Positions 55,188 to 64,000 of a DNA stretch of 64,000 nucleotides are shown here, piece by piece. Both the position numbers and the translations under genes were made by a program. Within the stretch, counting starts at the first letter, position 1. Each line of letters opens with the position of its first letter. Source of the DNA: Ichthyophis bannanicus. Its lineage: Eukaryota > Chordata > Amphibia > Gymnophiona > Ichthyophiidae. The notes under the pieces are model-generated. The model was not told where the DNA came from and did not search any database. It saw only the letters and a program-made list of their open reading frames with translations. Location: NCBI GenBank assembly GCA_033557465.1, contig CM066031.1, positions 1,670,160,800-1,670,224,799 of the forward strand, read 5' to 3'.

Positions 55188-57006
55188 CAAAAACCCTGAG
55201 GGGGTTGGGACTGCTGGGCTGTAGTAGCCCCTGCAGATTTTGCCCTGGCCTGTTTAGGCTGCTGACGCTTAGGAGCTAAGCGAGCTGCAGAAGATTGTTG
55301 GCCAGTATTTGTAGCAAATCTGGCCTTCTTATAGAAAGGCTTCTTGAAAGATTTTTTCTTGACAGGGGCAGAGGTAGACTTAGAAAGTCTATCTAAAGCA
55401 GCATTTTCTGCATCCATTTGGGTGGCTTTGATTTGCCACTCCTTACCAAACAGATTCTCACCTGTACAGGGCAGATTTCCCAACCCATCCTGGACCCAGG
55501 GTTCTAGGTCAGAGGCCTGGAGCCAAGCAATTCTGCGAGCTGCTATGGCAATACCTGAGACTCTGCTAGCACCCTCAAAGGAGTCAAAGGCTGCTCTGTT
55601 GGAGAACTTTGAAATATCTTGGGTATGCTTTAGCAAAAGAAGGAACTCCTCCTTTCTATCCTCTGGGATAAAGGGGAGAAAATGGCGTATTTTCAATGCA
55701 ATCTCCTTCAGAAACATGACCATATAGAGGCTGTATGAATTGATTCTGGCAATAAGCATACTTGCTTGAAAGATTTTTCTACCAAAAGCATCCAAAGTCC
55801 TACATTCTCTCCCTGGAGGAGTAGAAGAGTGTCTTTTGGTACTCTTTATCCTTTTCATAGCTGACTGCACCATAATAGAGTGGTGAGGGAGCTGAGTTTT
55901 TTGAAAACCAGGAGAAGGAGGGACACGATACATAGTGTCGAAACGACGAGAATGTGGAGATAGGGTGAGAGGAGTCTCCCATAAGTCCATCATGTGTTCT
56001 TGAAGAATTTCATGAATGGGCAAGGTGACTGCCTCTTTGGGAACCTTAGAGTATCCTAAAATATCCAATTTTTTTGCTCTAGGTTCTTTTTCAGAGGTTA
56101 ATGAAATAGAGAGACCTTTAGCTACTTCAATGATGAAGTCTTGAAAGGACAAATCCTCTGGAGGAGACATTCTTTTCTTTGGAGAAGAGGGCTCTTCAGG
56201 TAGAGTAAGGGATACTTCAGCAGAGTCATCTGATGAATCAGAATCATCAGAAGACTCGAAGTATCGTCTGTTTGCTTCCAGGGATCGATAAGCGTATCGA
56301 CTGGTATCGACATCGGGAGTATCCAGAACCGGATCGGTATCGTGGGAAACCCCGGAACCGGGATCGGTATCCTGGTCGATGTGGATGCCCTGGGTACCGG
56401 TATCGGTTGTGGTACCGGAACCGGAGTCGGTACCGCTGGGTGCGGTACCGAGGGCGTCGCAGCTGTAATAAAAGCCATAATGGCCTGCTGCATGGATTGA
56501 ACTGTATGATCCATAGACGCCACGACTGTCTGGATGTCGGTACCGGAAGATTGAGCCGGTACCCCAGAGCAGTCTAACAGGTGATCGGTCGAGGCCGTGC
56601 CATCGATGTCAACCTGTAACCCCATAGGAGGAGCTTTGGAAGCCGGAGCTTCCCGCCGGGGTTGTTTGGCTGGGGCAGGGTTCTCAGGGTCAAGCCCGGG
56701 GGCATCTCGATACTTGGAGGGAGATTTGCCCTTTGAGGACCTGCCAGAGGAATGTTTGGTTACCTGAGATCCATCAGGAGAGGAAGACCTGGAAGATGTC
56801 GATGCTGGAGTATCTGTAGAAAACAGCATGTGAAACTTGGCTGCCCGGTTTTGTAAGCCACGTTTAGACATCAAAGAACAGGATGGGCAATATGGAATGG
56901 AGTGGTCAGGCCCCAAACATTTAAGACACCATTCATGGGTGTCTGTGACTGATATAGTACCGCTACACTTGGTGCATTTTTTAAAACCAGAGGCTGGTTT
57001 CTCCAT
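55187..57006 (-). pseudogene. Gag of DIRS G with CCHC knuckle, one frameshift
   Basis: The ATG at 57006 (MEKPASGFKKCTKC). CCHC knuckle CLKCLGPDHSIPYC. The N-terminal frame is open to 56122. The C-terminal frame (56170-55187) starts MSPPEDLSFQDFIIEVAKGL and is open for 327 codons to …QPPQGF with a KKKSFKKPFYKKARF basic patch. D has both parts in one frame, so the break in G (about 56250-56170) is a mutation rather than the family's normal organisation. Confidence 0.84.
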
Positions 57007-57514
57007 GAGGGAGAATTATGTGAAGGCCTAGAGGCCTCACAGAACAAACACACCAAGTGGGGAAAAATAAGATTTTTATTTATTTATTTTTTTTTTTAAA
57101 GAAATAAAGAAAAAAGACCGGCGGTACCGGTCCGGAATCGGGGAAGGCAGACACGCGGCCAAAGAAACAAATTAAAACAACAACTTCTTCAGCAGTGACA
57201 GGAACACGACCAGCTGGCTCCGCGGAAAAAGAAGAACTGAGGAGAGTTGGTCAGGAAGGCAGCACGCATGCGCAGTGGGAGGCCCCAAAAGCTTTCCTTC
57301 TGGGAAGCTGGGGAGCTTTCCCGCGCGGGCTCCGTCGGTACCGACGTACCCATATGTAAGGACTTATTCCTGCTTGTTCCTGGAGATTGCAGCCACGCAT
57401 GCGCGGTCCCCTTCCCGCCCAAAGGTGCCATCTTGCTCAGTCCAATGACATAGCTAAAAGACAGCACGAAAAAAGAAAATGAACTATATACAACTGCAAC
57501 TCCAAGGGGAGGAG

Positions 57515-57630
57515 GGAGGGTCGTGAGGACTGATTCCTGCTGCTCCTGGAGAACACCTGTTACAGGTGAGTAACTACTCTTTCTCCAGGACCAAGCAAGA
57601 AGTGAGTCCTCACATATGGGTGACTCCCTA
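57515..57630 (-). repeat. ICR of DIRS K
   Basis: ACACCTGTTACAGGTGAGTA (complement of the left end seen in I) is followed by TTCTCCAGGACCAAGC (complement of the right end). The junction lies at about 57577-57580. Confidence 0.85.
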
Positions 57631-57759
57631 GCTCTGAGCTACCAGGAACCCAGGCTGACAAATAGAGCTCCCTCTAGAGCCTCAGCAACAGTGAGAGAAA
57701 CTTCTCGGAGACCACACCTGAACGGTAGCCCAACACCAGGGCCGGAGGGTAGGAGTTGC

Positions 57760-59150
57760 CTAAACCTCAAAGAGATTACGGAGTACCGCTTGCCCGAAAG
57801 CACTGTCCCTACGGGACTCCCTCTCAAGGCAGTAGTGGTCCGCAAAAGTCTGGCTTGTAGACCAAGTAGCGGCCCGGCAGATGTCTGCCAACGGAACAGA
57901 ATGGAAGTGAGCTACTGATGCGGCCTTCGCCCTGACCCGGTGGGCCATGACTCGACCCTCCAGGGAGAGGCCGGCTGCCCTGTACGCCCAGGCGATACAG
58001 TCTGCCACCCAGATGGAAAACGTACGCTTAGTGACAGGCAACCCCAATTTATTAGGGACAAAGGAAATGCTGAGAAGCCCTTCTATGCCCCTGCTTACGT
58101 TCTAGGTAAAAGGACAGCGCCCTTCTACAATCCAGGGTATGCAAGACTGTTTCGGCCCTACTGGCGTGCGGCCTGGGAAAGAACGTCGGAAGTACCACCT
58201 CCTGGTTGAGGTGGAAGGAGGACACTACCTTGGGAAGGAACTTAGGATGAGTCCGCAAGACTACCCTGTTCTAATAGAACCTGGTATACGGCCTATCCGA
58301 GACCAGGGCCTGAAGTTCACTCACACGCCTGGCCGAGGTGAGTGCCACAAGAAACACCACCTTCCAGGATAGGAAACGTAGGTGGCAGGTAGCCATCGGC
58401 TCAAAAGGTGGGCAAGTCAGTTGCTGCAAGACCACATTGATATCCCACTCAGGGGCCGGTGGACGAATAGGAGGCTTGAGCAGAAGCAGGCCTCTGAGGA
58501 AGCGAAACACCAGAGGGTGGCCCAAGAGGGATTGTCCATCCACCGGCAAGTGGTGAGCTGAGAGGGCACTGAGGTGGACCCGGACAGATGTGGACTGAAG
58601 TCCCAGGTTGGACAGGTGGAGCAGGTATTGCAGTACCACCAGCACCGAGCAGGAGAAGGGATGCTCCTGCTGTTGAGAACACCAAGTGGAAAACCTACAC
58701 CACTTCAGAGTATAGGCCTTCTGAGTGGAATGCTTCCTGGAGCAATGTTCCCTCTAATTTTCTGTAGGCTGTGTGCGCATAAAATATCAGCTGTGCAGCT
58801 TTTGAAGGAAAGTTAAATTTTTGTGCGCCACATAACGACACTCGGAGTTATATACTTTAAAATTTGACTACACGTCAGAATACAATATGTACACCACATT
58901 GATTGCACTAGAAAATATTGTAGAACTTGTGAAAACTGTAAATGCACAACAACTTTTACATTTTAAGACGTCTGTGTTTTCTATCAGAATCAGAACCGTA
59001 ATTTTTGTGCGCTCTGTTGTAAAGTATGTGCGCTCCCTCGGCGAGGTGTGTGCGCGCGCACACGCGCACAGCTTAGAGGGAACAGTGTCCTGGAGGCCAA
59101 CACCACCTCTTCAACCTCCTTTGGCAGGAGCAAGGACTAGCCCTTTCAAC
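57760..59150 (-). pseudogene. Tyrosine recombinase of DIRS K, interrupted by hAT MITE
   Basis: 58645-58271 contains LLHLSNLGLQSTSVRVHLSA and the catalytic Arg in SARRVSELQAL. A TAG at 58271-58273 interrupts it. The frame continues to 58052, then shifts to 58047-57760 with MAHRVRAKAAS (His, Arg) and FADHYCLE (Tyr), ending GQAVLRNLFEV. The N-terminal part lies beyond the MITE at 59088. Confidence 0.82.
58743..59087. mobile_element. hAT MITE, 345 bp, 8-bp target duplication
   Basis: Ends CAATGTTCCCTCTAA and the complement of TTAGAGGGAACAGTG match at 14 of 15 bases. TCCTGGAG is duplicated at 58735-58742 and 59088-59095. GTGTGCGCG-rich subterminal sequence, no coding capacity. Inserted in the YR gene of K. 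Confidence 0.94.
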
Positions 59151-61060
59151 AGCCAGGCCATCAAACTGAGGGATTGGAGGTTGGGATGCAAAAGGGACCC
59201 CTGATCCTGAGTCAGAAGGTCGGGTTGCAGCCCCAAAGAAAGTGGAGCATCCACCGCCAACTGCAGAAGAAGAGGGAACCACGGCTGCCTGGGCCACCTG
59301 GGGGCTATCAGGATCAGCTTGGCTCGGTCCTGCTGGGTTCTGAATAGAGTCCGGGCCACCCGAGGTGTGGGAGGAAATGCATACAGCAGGCCTTCGGACC
59401 AGGGGATCAGGAATGCATCTGCCGCTGCCCTCAGAGGATGCGGTTGTCTGGAACAGAATTTGGGAAGTTGCCTATTCAGCGGACTGGCAAAAAGATCCAT
59501 GGTTGGAAGTCCCCACTTCAGAAAGATCTGTTGGACTACCCGAGGATCTAACTGCCACTCGTGAGGCTGCAGGAGTCTGCTTAGCCTGTCCGCCAGGTAG
59601 TTTTCCTGGCCTGGGAGGTAGACCGCCCTGAGGGTCATGCTCTGATTGATAGCCCAGGAGCAGAGAGCTTGTGCTTCCAGGCACAGGAGTTGGGATCCTG
59701 TGCCTCCCTGCTTGTTCACGTAGAACATAGCCACCTGGTTGTCCATCTGAATTAGGACAGACTGGTGAGAGAGAACCCGAGAGAAAGTCCGTAAGGCTAG
59801 CCGAATGGCTCAATTCCAACAGGTTGATCTGCTGGGCGGCCTCCCACGGAGACCACAGGCCTTGGGTGCAGGTCCCCTGGTAATGTGCCCCCCAGCCTTG
59901 CAGGGAAGCATCGGTTGTCAGCACCTGAGTGTGTGGGGAGGCTAGAAAAGGAACTCCCCTGACCAGGTTCGGGAGATGCCTCCACCAGCATAGGGAGTCC
60001 ACCAAGGGTTTGGACACTCTTATCCTGTCTGACAACTTTCCTGTGGCCTGTACCCACTGTGCCCTGAGGCACCACTGAGCCAGCCTCATGTGCAGATGGG
60101 CATTTGGAGTGACATGCCATGTGGAAGCCATGTGACCTAAGAGCCGGACGAAGTGTCTGGCAGAGAACAGAGAGTTCAACTGAAACTGGCCGGCCAACTT
60201 CATCAGCCTGTGAGCTCTGTTCACATGCAAATAGGACTTTGCATGGATGGTATCCAACCTTGCCCCTATGAACTCCACGTCCTGTGAGAGGACTAAAGTG
60301 GACTTTGGAAAGTTTATAACGAACCCCAGGTGCTGAAGCAGGGATATGGTTCTGAAGGTGGCCTGCATGGCCTCTTGCGGAGACTGGCCCCTGATAAGCC
60401 AGTCGTCCAAGTAAGGGAACACAAAGATCCCCTGGTTCCTGAGGTAGGCCGCAACCACCGCCAGGCACTTTGTAAAGACACTATGGGCAGAGCTGAGGCC
60501 AAAGGGAAGCACTCTGTACTGGAAGTGACTCCCTCTCACCACAAATCTGAGGTATTGCCTGTGACTTGGATGGATGAGGATGTGAGTATAAGCATACTTC
60601 AGGTTTAAGGAGCATAGTCAATCTCCCTGCTGGAGGTAGGGCAGTAAGATTCCAAGGGTAAGCATCTTGAAATTTTCCCTCTCCAGAAACTTCTTCAGAT
60701 TACTCAGGTCGAGGATGGGTCTGAGGCCTCCTGTTCTTTTGGCACCAGGAAGTACCTCGAGTAGAAGCCTTGCCCTTCCAGGTGGTGAGGCACCGGTTCC
60801 ACCGCCTGGTCCTGTAGTAGACCTTCCAACTCCTGAAGGAGTACGTTTCTGTGCAGAGGGGGTCTTGGAGGCTCCCCTGGGAAATAGGTGGGGGGTATCT
60901 GGGTGAAGTGGAGCAGATAGCCCCTTTCGATGATGCTTAACACCCAAGTATCCCCTGTGATGACTGGCCACCTGTCTGCATACAGGGTCAGCCGACCTCC
61001 TGTGCCCTGGAGAGGAGGAGAGGCTATGCTGGCATAGTCAAAAACCCCCACCCTGCTGAG
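59111..61060 (-). pseudogene. RT-RNase H-(MT-like) gene of DIRS K
   Basis: The N-terminus GDTWVLSIIERGYLLHF and YFLVPKEQ is followed by frameshifts near 60730 and a stop near 60618. The main part (60542-59820) has LPFGLSSAHSVFTKCL, catalytic PYLDDWLIR, LLGHMAST and RNase H TTDASLQGWGAH. It breaks after INLLEL and resumes at 59746 with DNQVAMFYVNKQGG, LADRLSRLLQPHEW, DLFASPLNRQLPKFCSRQ and YAFPPTPRVA to 59111. Confidence 0.85.
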
Positions 61061-62954
61061 CAGGAGCCGGAGTAGGAGGCTTGGGAGCCTTCTGCCTACG
61101 GGGCCCATGACCCTGCCCCTTGGCCTGCTGGCCCTGTTGGGGAGTTGCAGAGGTCTGGTAGTGAGGGTAGGTTTTGTAAGCAGTGGTCCTCCTCGGGTAA
61201 AAGGCCTTTTTCCCCGAGCCCTTCTTCTTCTGAGAAGGGGCAGAGGTTTTCCTGGACAGCCTTGTCCCGGTAAGAGTCTCGGTCTCGCGTTCTGCAGCCT
61301 TTTCAGCCATGGGCTTGCCAAAGAGGTTTTCACCTCGACAGGGGACATCGACCAACTTGTCCTGTACCCATGGCTCGAGGTCCGAGGATTGTAGCCAGGC
61401 TTGGCAGCGTGCACCAATGCCGGCCCCAGCTACTCGGGCCGAAGCCTCAAATCCATCATAGGCTGCTCGAGAGATAAACTTCTAGCACTCTCGAATAGCA
61501 GAAGACAAGGCCTTGAACCTCTGCAAGGGTTCCTCGGACAGACCAGCAGAGAACCCGGCAATCTCCTTTGCCAGGTCTCGAAGGTACATGTCCATATACA
61601 GCTGGGTAGGTCTGGACGAGGCAAGCAAGCATAGAGCCCTGGAAGCACTTTCTACCGAGGGCATCCAGATTCTGGGCTTCCCTGCCGGGAGGCACTGAGG
61701 AGTGCATCTTCTGACTCTTCAGGCGATACATGGCTGATTCCACAACCATGGAGTGGTGCGGTAGCTGTGCCTTTTGGAACCCGGGGTCTTGCGGACTCGA
61801 TAGATGGAATCGACCCGCTTGCTTAGAACCGGCATTGAGGCCGGCGCCTCCCACATGCGGAAGAGCAACCGCTCCAGCATCGGAGGAACCGGTACAGTAA
61901 AGGCCTCCTTGGGAGGAGAGTCATACTGCAGGACCTCGAGCTCCTCGGCTCGAGGTTCCTCCTCGGGGTCCGCCGGGAAGGCCAAGGCTTTGGCCATGTC
62001 CCATACGAAATCCGAGAACTGGGTATCCTCTGGGGGTGACCTGGTCCAAGGCTTGGATCCCGGTGAGTCCAAAGTGTCGCACCAAGTCTGGAAGGTGTCC
62101 GGGGACTCCTCTTCCTCAGTCTCCCATGCTGATTCCTCCGAGGAGAAATCGAGCGGCTCCGAATGGGCAAGCACAGACACCATCCGCCCCGACGCCGAGG
62201 GTACCGGCGTCGACGACCTCGGTCCCGAACGGGAGGCCAAGGGAGACCTTGGCCGAGGATCGACTCGAGTTTGCATGGTCTTGACGATTGGCTCGGCCTC
62301 CGGGGTCGACTTGGACATCGAGGTCCCGGTGGTCGGGGCAGATGCGCCGGTGAGGCCGGTGATCAGCACCCGCTGCTGCTCCATGAAGGCAGACAATCTG
62401 CTCTTCAAGGCCGTCAACCTGAGTCCAAGCTCAGGAGATCCAGCAGCCTCCGACTCGGGGCCCGACGTCGGCTCCCCCGGAGGAGAGTCCACGAGGACTA
62501 CAGTACTCACGTGTCTCGGGGTCTCCGACTCTACATGAGGATGCTTTGCAGGCCTCTCCGACTCCAAAGATCCGGGACGGCGATCGGGGCTATGTGACCT
62601 GGCCCTCGAGGGGCCAAGAGCGTCCACCGATGCCGACCTCGCGGGTTTCTTCTTCCTTCGGTGCTCCCTCGAGGGGGACTCCCTCTCAGAGGAACCCCGA
62701 CGATGCTCGGGGTCAGACTCCAGAGATGTCAAGGCCTCTGACGAAGTCCAGACCCGTCCAGACGCAGCGTCGGAGAAGATCCTCTCACGCTGGTGCTGAC
62801 GGCTCCTCAATGCCTTCAAGGACATTTTACCACAGGGACTACAGACCTTAGGATCATGGTCAGGCCCCAGGCACCGGAGGCAGCAGTCATGTGTGTCGGT
62901 GAGAGACATCAGTTTCTTGCACCGATCAAACTTCTTAAAGCCACTGGCAGCCAT
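61038..62954 (-). pseudogene. Gag of DIRS K
   Basis: The ATG at 62954, MAASGFKKFDRCKKLMSLTD: the first cysteine of the N-terminal pair is Phe here but Cys in I. CCHC knuckle CLRCLGPDHDPKVC. Open for 411 codons with the core SPPEDTQFSDFVWDMAKALA. Then frames change at about 61780 and 61500. The C-terminal basic KKKGSGKKAFYPRR tail and QQGGGF end are at 61038. Confidence 0.82.
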
Positions 62955-63269
62955 TGGGGGAAAAAGGGCCCCTGCAAGATCAAAAAATCTGGCTGCCAGG
63001 GAAAAGAAAAATTGGCGCGAATGCAGTCTCTAAGGACAAAAAACGAAAAGCGAGATCCGGGCTCGGTACCGGTGTACCGAGTCCAGGCGGGAAAGGAAAC
63101 TGACGTCGAACTGAAGAAAAATGCTCGTCTCAACACAGAAAAATCCACTTTTTCCACGGGTGACAAGGACACACGTCCGTAGGGCTCCATGGAAAAAAGA
63201 AGACTGAGCAAGATGGCACCTTTGGGCGGGAAGGGGACTGCGCATGCGTGGCTGCTTGGTCCTGGAGAA

Positions 63270-63785
63270 TTACTGCTTTTGATATGTTCAGAAGATATAT
63301 GGCAGGAGATCTTAAAAGTCCCTCCAGAACTGATACCATCTTTAAATAGGGTATACTATCTGCCTCGCAGGAAGAACAACACTGAGACCCCAGTGGCTGT
63401 GTCTAATGTGGACTTTAATATTCTGAATGTTTCTGGCTTGCTCGAGACTCCGGTGGAGCTTCCTTCAACTCTATTGGTACGATGTGCATTAGTCTCAGAT
63501 AAAGATTGGCTCTTAAAAAAAAATTTTAAGCAGCGTTTACATACTTTTCTGGACCTAACCATATCTATGTTTCTTGATTTAACCAGGGAGACCCAGAAGC
63601 GCCGTAAACAATTTCTTCTTTATAAAGCTGGGATTTTGAAAATTGGGGGGGGGGGGACCTTTTTTCTGAGATTCCCTTGCAGATGTTTGGTTATTATTAA
63701 TTCTGTTAGATATGTTTTTTCTGACTCAAACGATTTGAGTACTTTTATTAATGCCAGACTTTCCTCTACTGCACTCCCAGAATAA
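63270..63785 (+). pseudogene. L1-type ORF1, RRM/C-terminal domain
   Basis: LLVRCALVSDKDWLLKKNF, SMFLDLTRETQKRRKQFLL and FFLRFPCRCLVIINSVRY form the conserved part of L1/Tx1-type ORF1 proteins. The stop is at 63783-63785. A G homopolymer is at 63644-63656. The start near 63290 is frameshifted. It is the likely 3' continuation of 51141-51743, with part of the coiled coil missing. Confidence 0.75.
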
Positions 63786-64000
63786 ATTGTAATTTCTTCC
63801 TCTTGTTTAGTATATGCCCTGGGTACTTCGGGGCCATTTTGGTTTCTTGTTTAGATATAAAGTTGTCTTATATTAATTTTACTTTCCAGAGTACTCCTGC
63901 TCTGGACTGTATTTCTTGTCTCCTTCCTCCAACATGTGGACTGCATGGAGTTGTAATGGATTTGATGTTTATTGATCTTTCTTATGGCTGTTTCCCTATT
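63786..64000 (+). other. Sequence after L1-type ORF1
   Basis: T-rich, no gene recognised. If the LINE is intact downstream, ORF2 should start just beyond or at the window end. Confidence 0.4.

Larger units (their letters stand above)
51744..57387 (-). mobile_element. DIRS element G (beta family)
   Basis: 5,644 bp, left end GCACAGTTAC, right end …TTCCTGGAGAT, ICR at 52008-52112 (junction 52064/52065). The left flank ends GAGAAA (L1-type ORF1). On the right it abuts the truncated left side of gamma element K. Its terminal repeats contain GCGCATGCGC (51883-51892). A C homopolymer at about 54844-54858 disrupts RT. Confidence 0.92.
57388..63269 (-). mobile_element. DIRS element K (gamma family), left terminus missing
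   Basis: The right end …GGTCCTGGAGAA at 63269 matches I. The first ~130 bp of the left terminal repeat, present in I, are absent: K begins inside the repeat at a CGCATGCGCGG block next to G. ICR at 57515-57630. It contains gag, RT-RNase H-MT-like and YR (all frameshifted) and a 345-bp hAT MITE. Confidence 0.88.

Noticed and set aside
57388..57520. A separate short element between G and K
   Set aside because: It aligns with the inner part of the gamma terminal repeat seen in element I (48300-48430), so it belongs to K.

Overview
This window is vertebrate genomic DNA made almost entirely of transposable elements. No host gene, rRNA, tRNA or CRISPR array was recognised. The mix of many DIRS-type tyrosine-recombinase (YR) retrotransposons with CR1, L1-type and L2-type LINEs, hAT elements and a TA-flanked MITE fits an amphibian. 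A caecilian or salamander-like genome is my guess; this is inference, because nothing in the window identifies the species.

I resolve eleven DIRS elements, labelled A to K, and all of them are coded on the minus strand. Each retains a subset of this plan, read right to left: inverted terminal repeat, gag, an RT-RNase H ORF with a C-terminal segment placed like the DIRS methyltransferase-like domain, an overlapping YR ORF, an internal complementary region (ICR) complementary to both element ends, and the other terminal repeat. Three families are separable by ends and gag. Alpha (A, B, J, H) has ends like GAAATTAG..TTACCTGCTAATTG. Beta (C, D, E, F, G) has ends like GCACAGTTACTTACCTGTAAC and a CCHC-knuckle gag. 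Gamma (I, K) has ends like AGTTA.TCACCTGTAACAGG and a different CCHC gag.

Layout. 1-5007: A, truncated by the window edge. 5008-11045: B, with identical long terminal repeats and an uninterrupted YR gene. 11046-30252: E, a non-autonomous beta element with a decayed gag, split by two near-full-length beta elements, C (12515-18106, inside a CA microsatellite) and D (19657-27790). D is itself split by a 2.5-kb hAT-like element carrying a giant palindrome and a G-rich minisatellite. 30253-30478: L2-like RT scrap. 30479-34286: J, an internally deleted alpha element holding a TA-flanked MITE and a CR1 3' fragment. 34287-51140: one CR1 LINE on the plus strand, split by alpha element H (36603-47884, which contains beta element F) and by the small gamma deletion derivative I (48171-50000). 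51141-64000: an L1-type ORF1 on the plus strand, split by beta element G (51744-57387) and gamma element K (57388-63269, which contains a 345-bp hAT MITE).

The genes are those of a copy-out, circle-in retrotransposon. Gag would package RNA, RT-RNase H would make cDNA using the ICR as a guide to join the ends, and the YR would integrate the circle without target duplication. The CR1 reading frame resumes exactly across H and I with no duplicated bases, which is direct evidence of that mode. Most genes carry stops or frameshifts. The exceptions are the YR genes of B and C, and a long RT-RNase H-YR fusion in G that has lost the catalytic arginine.
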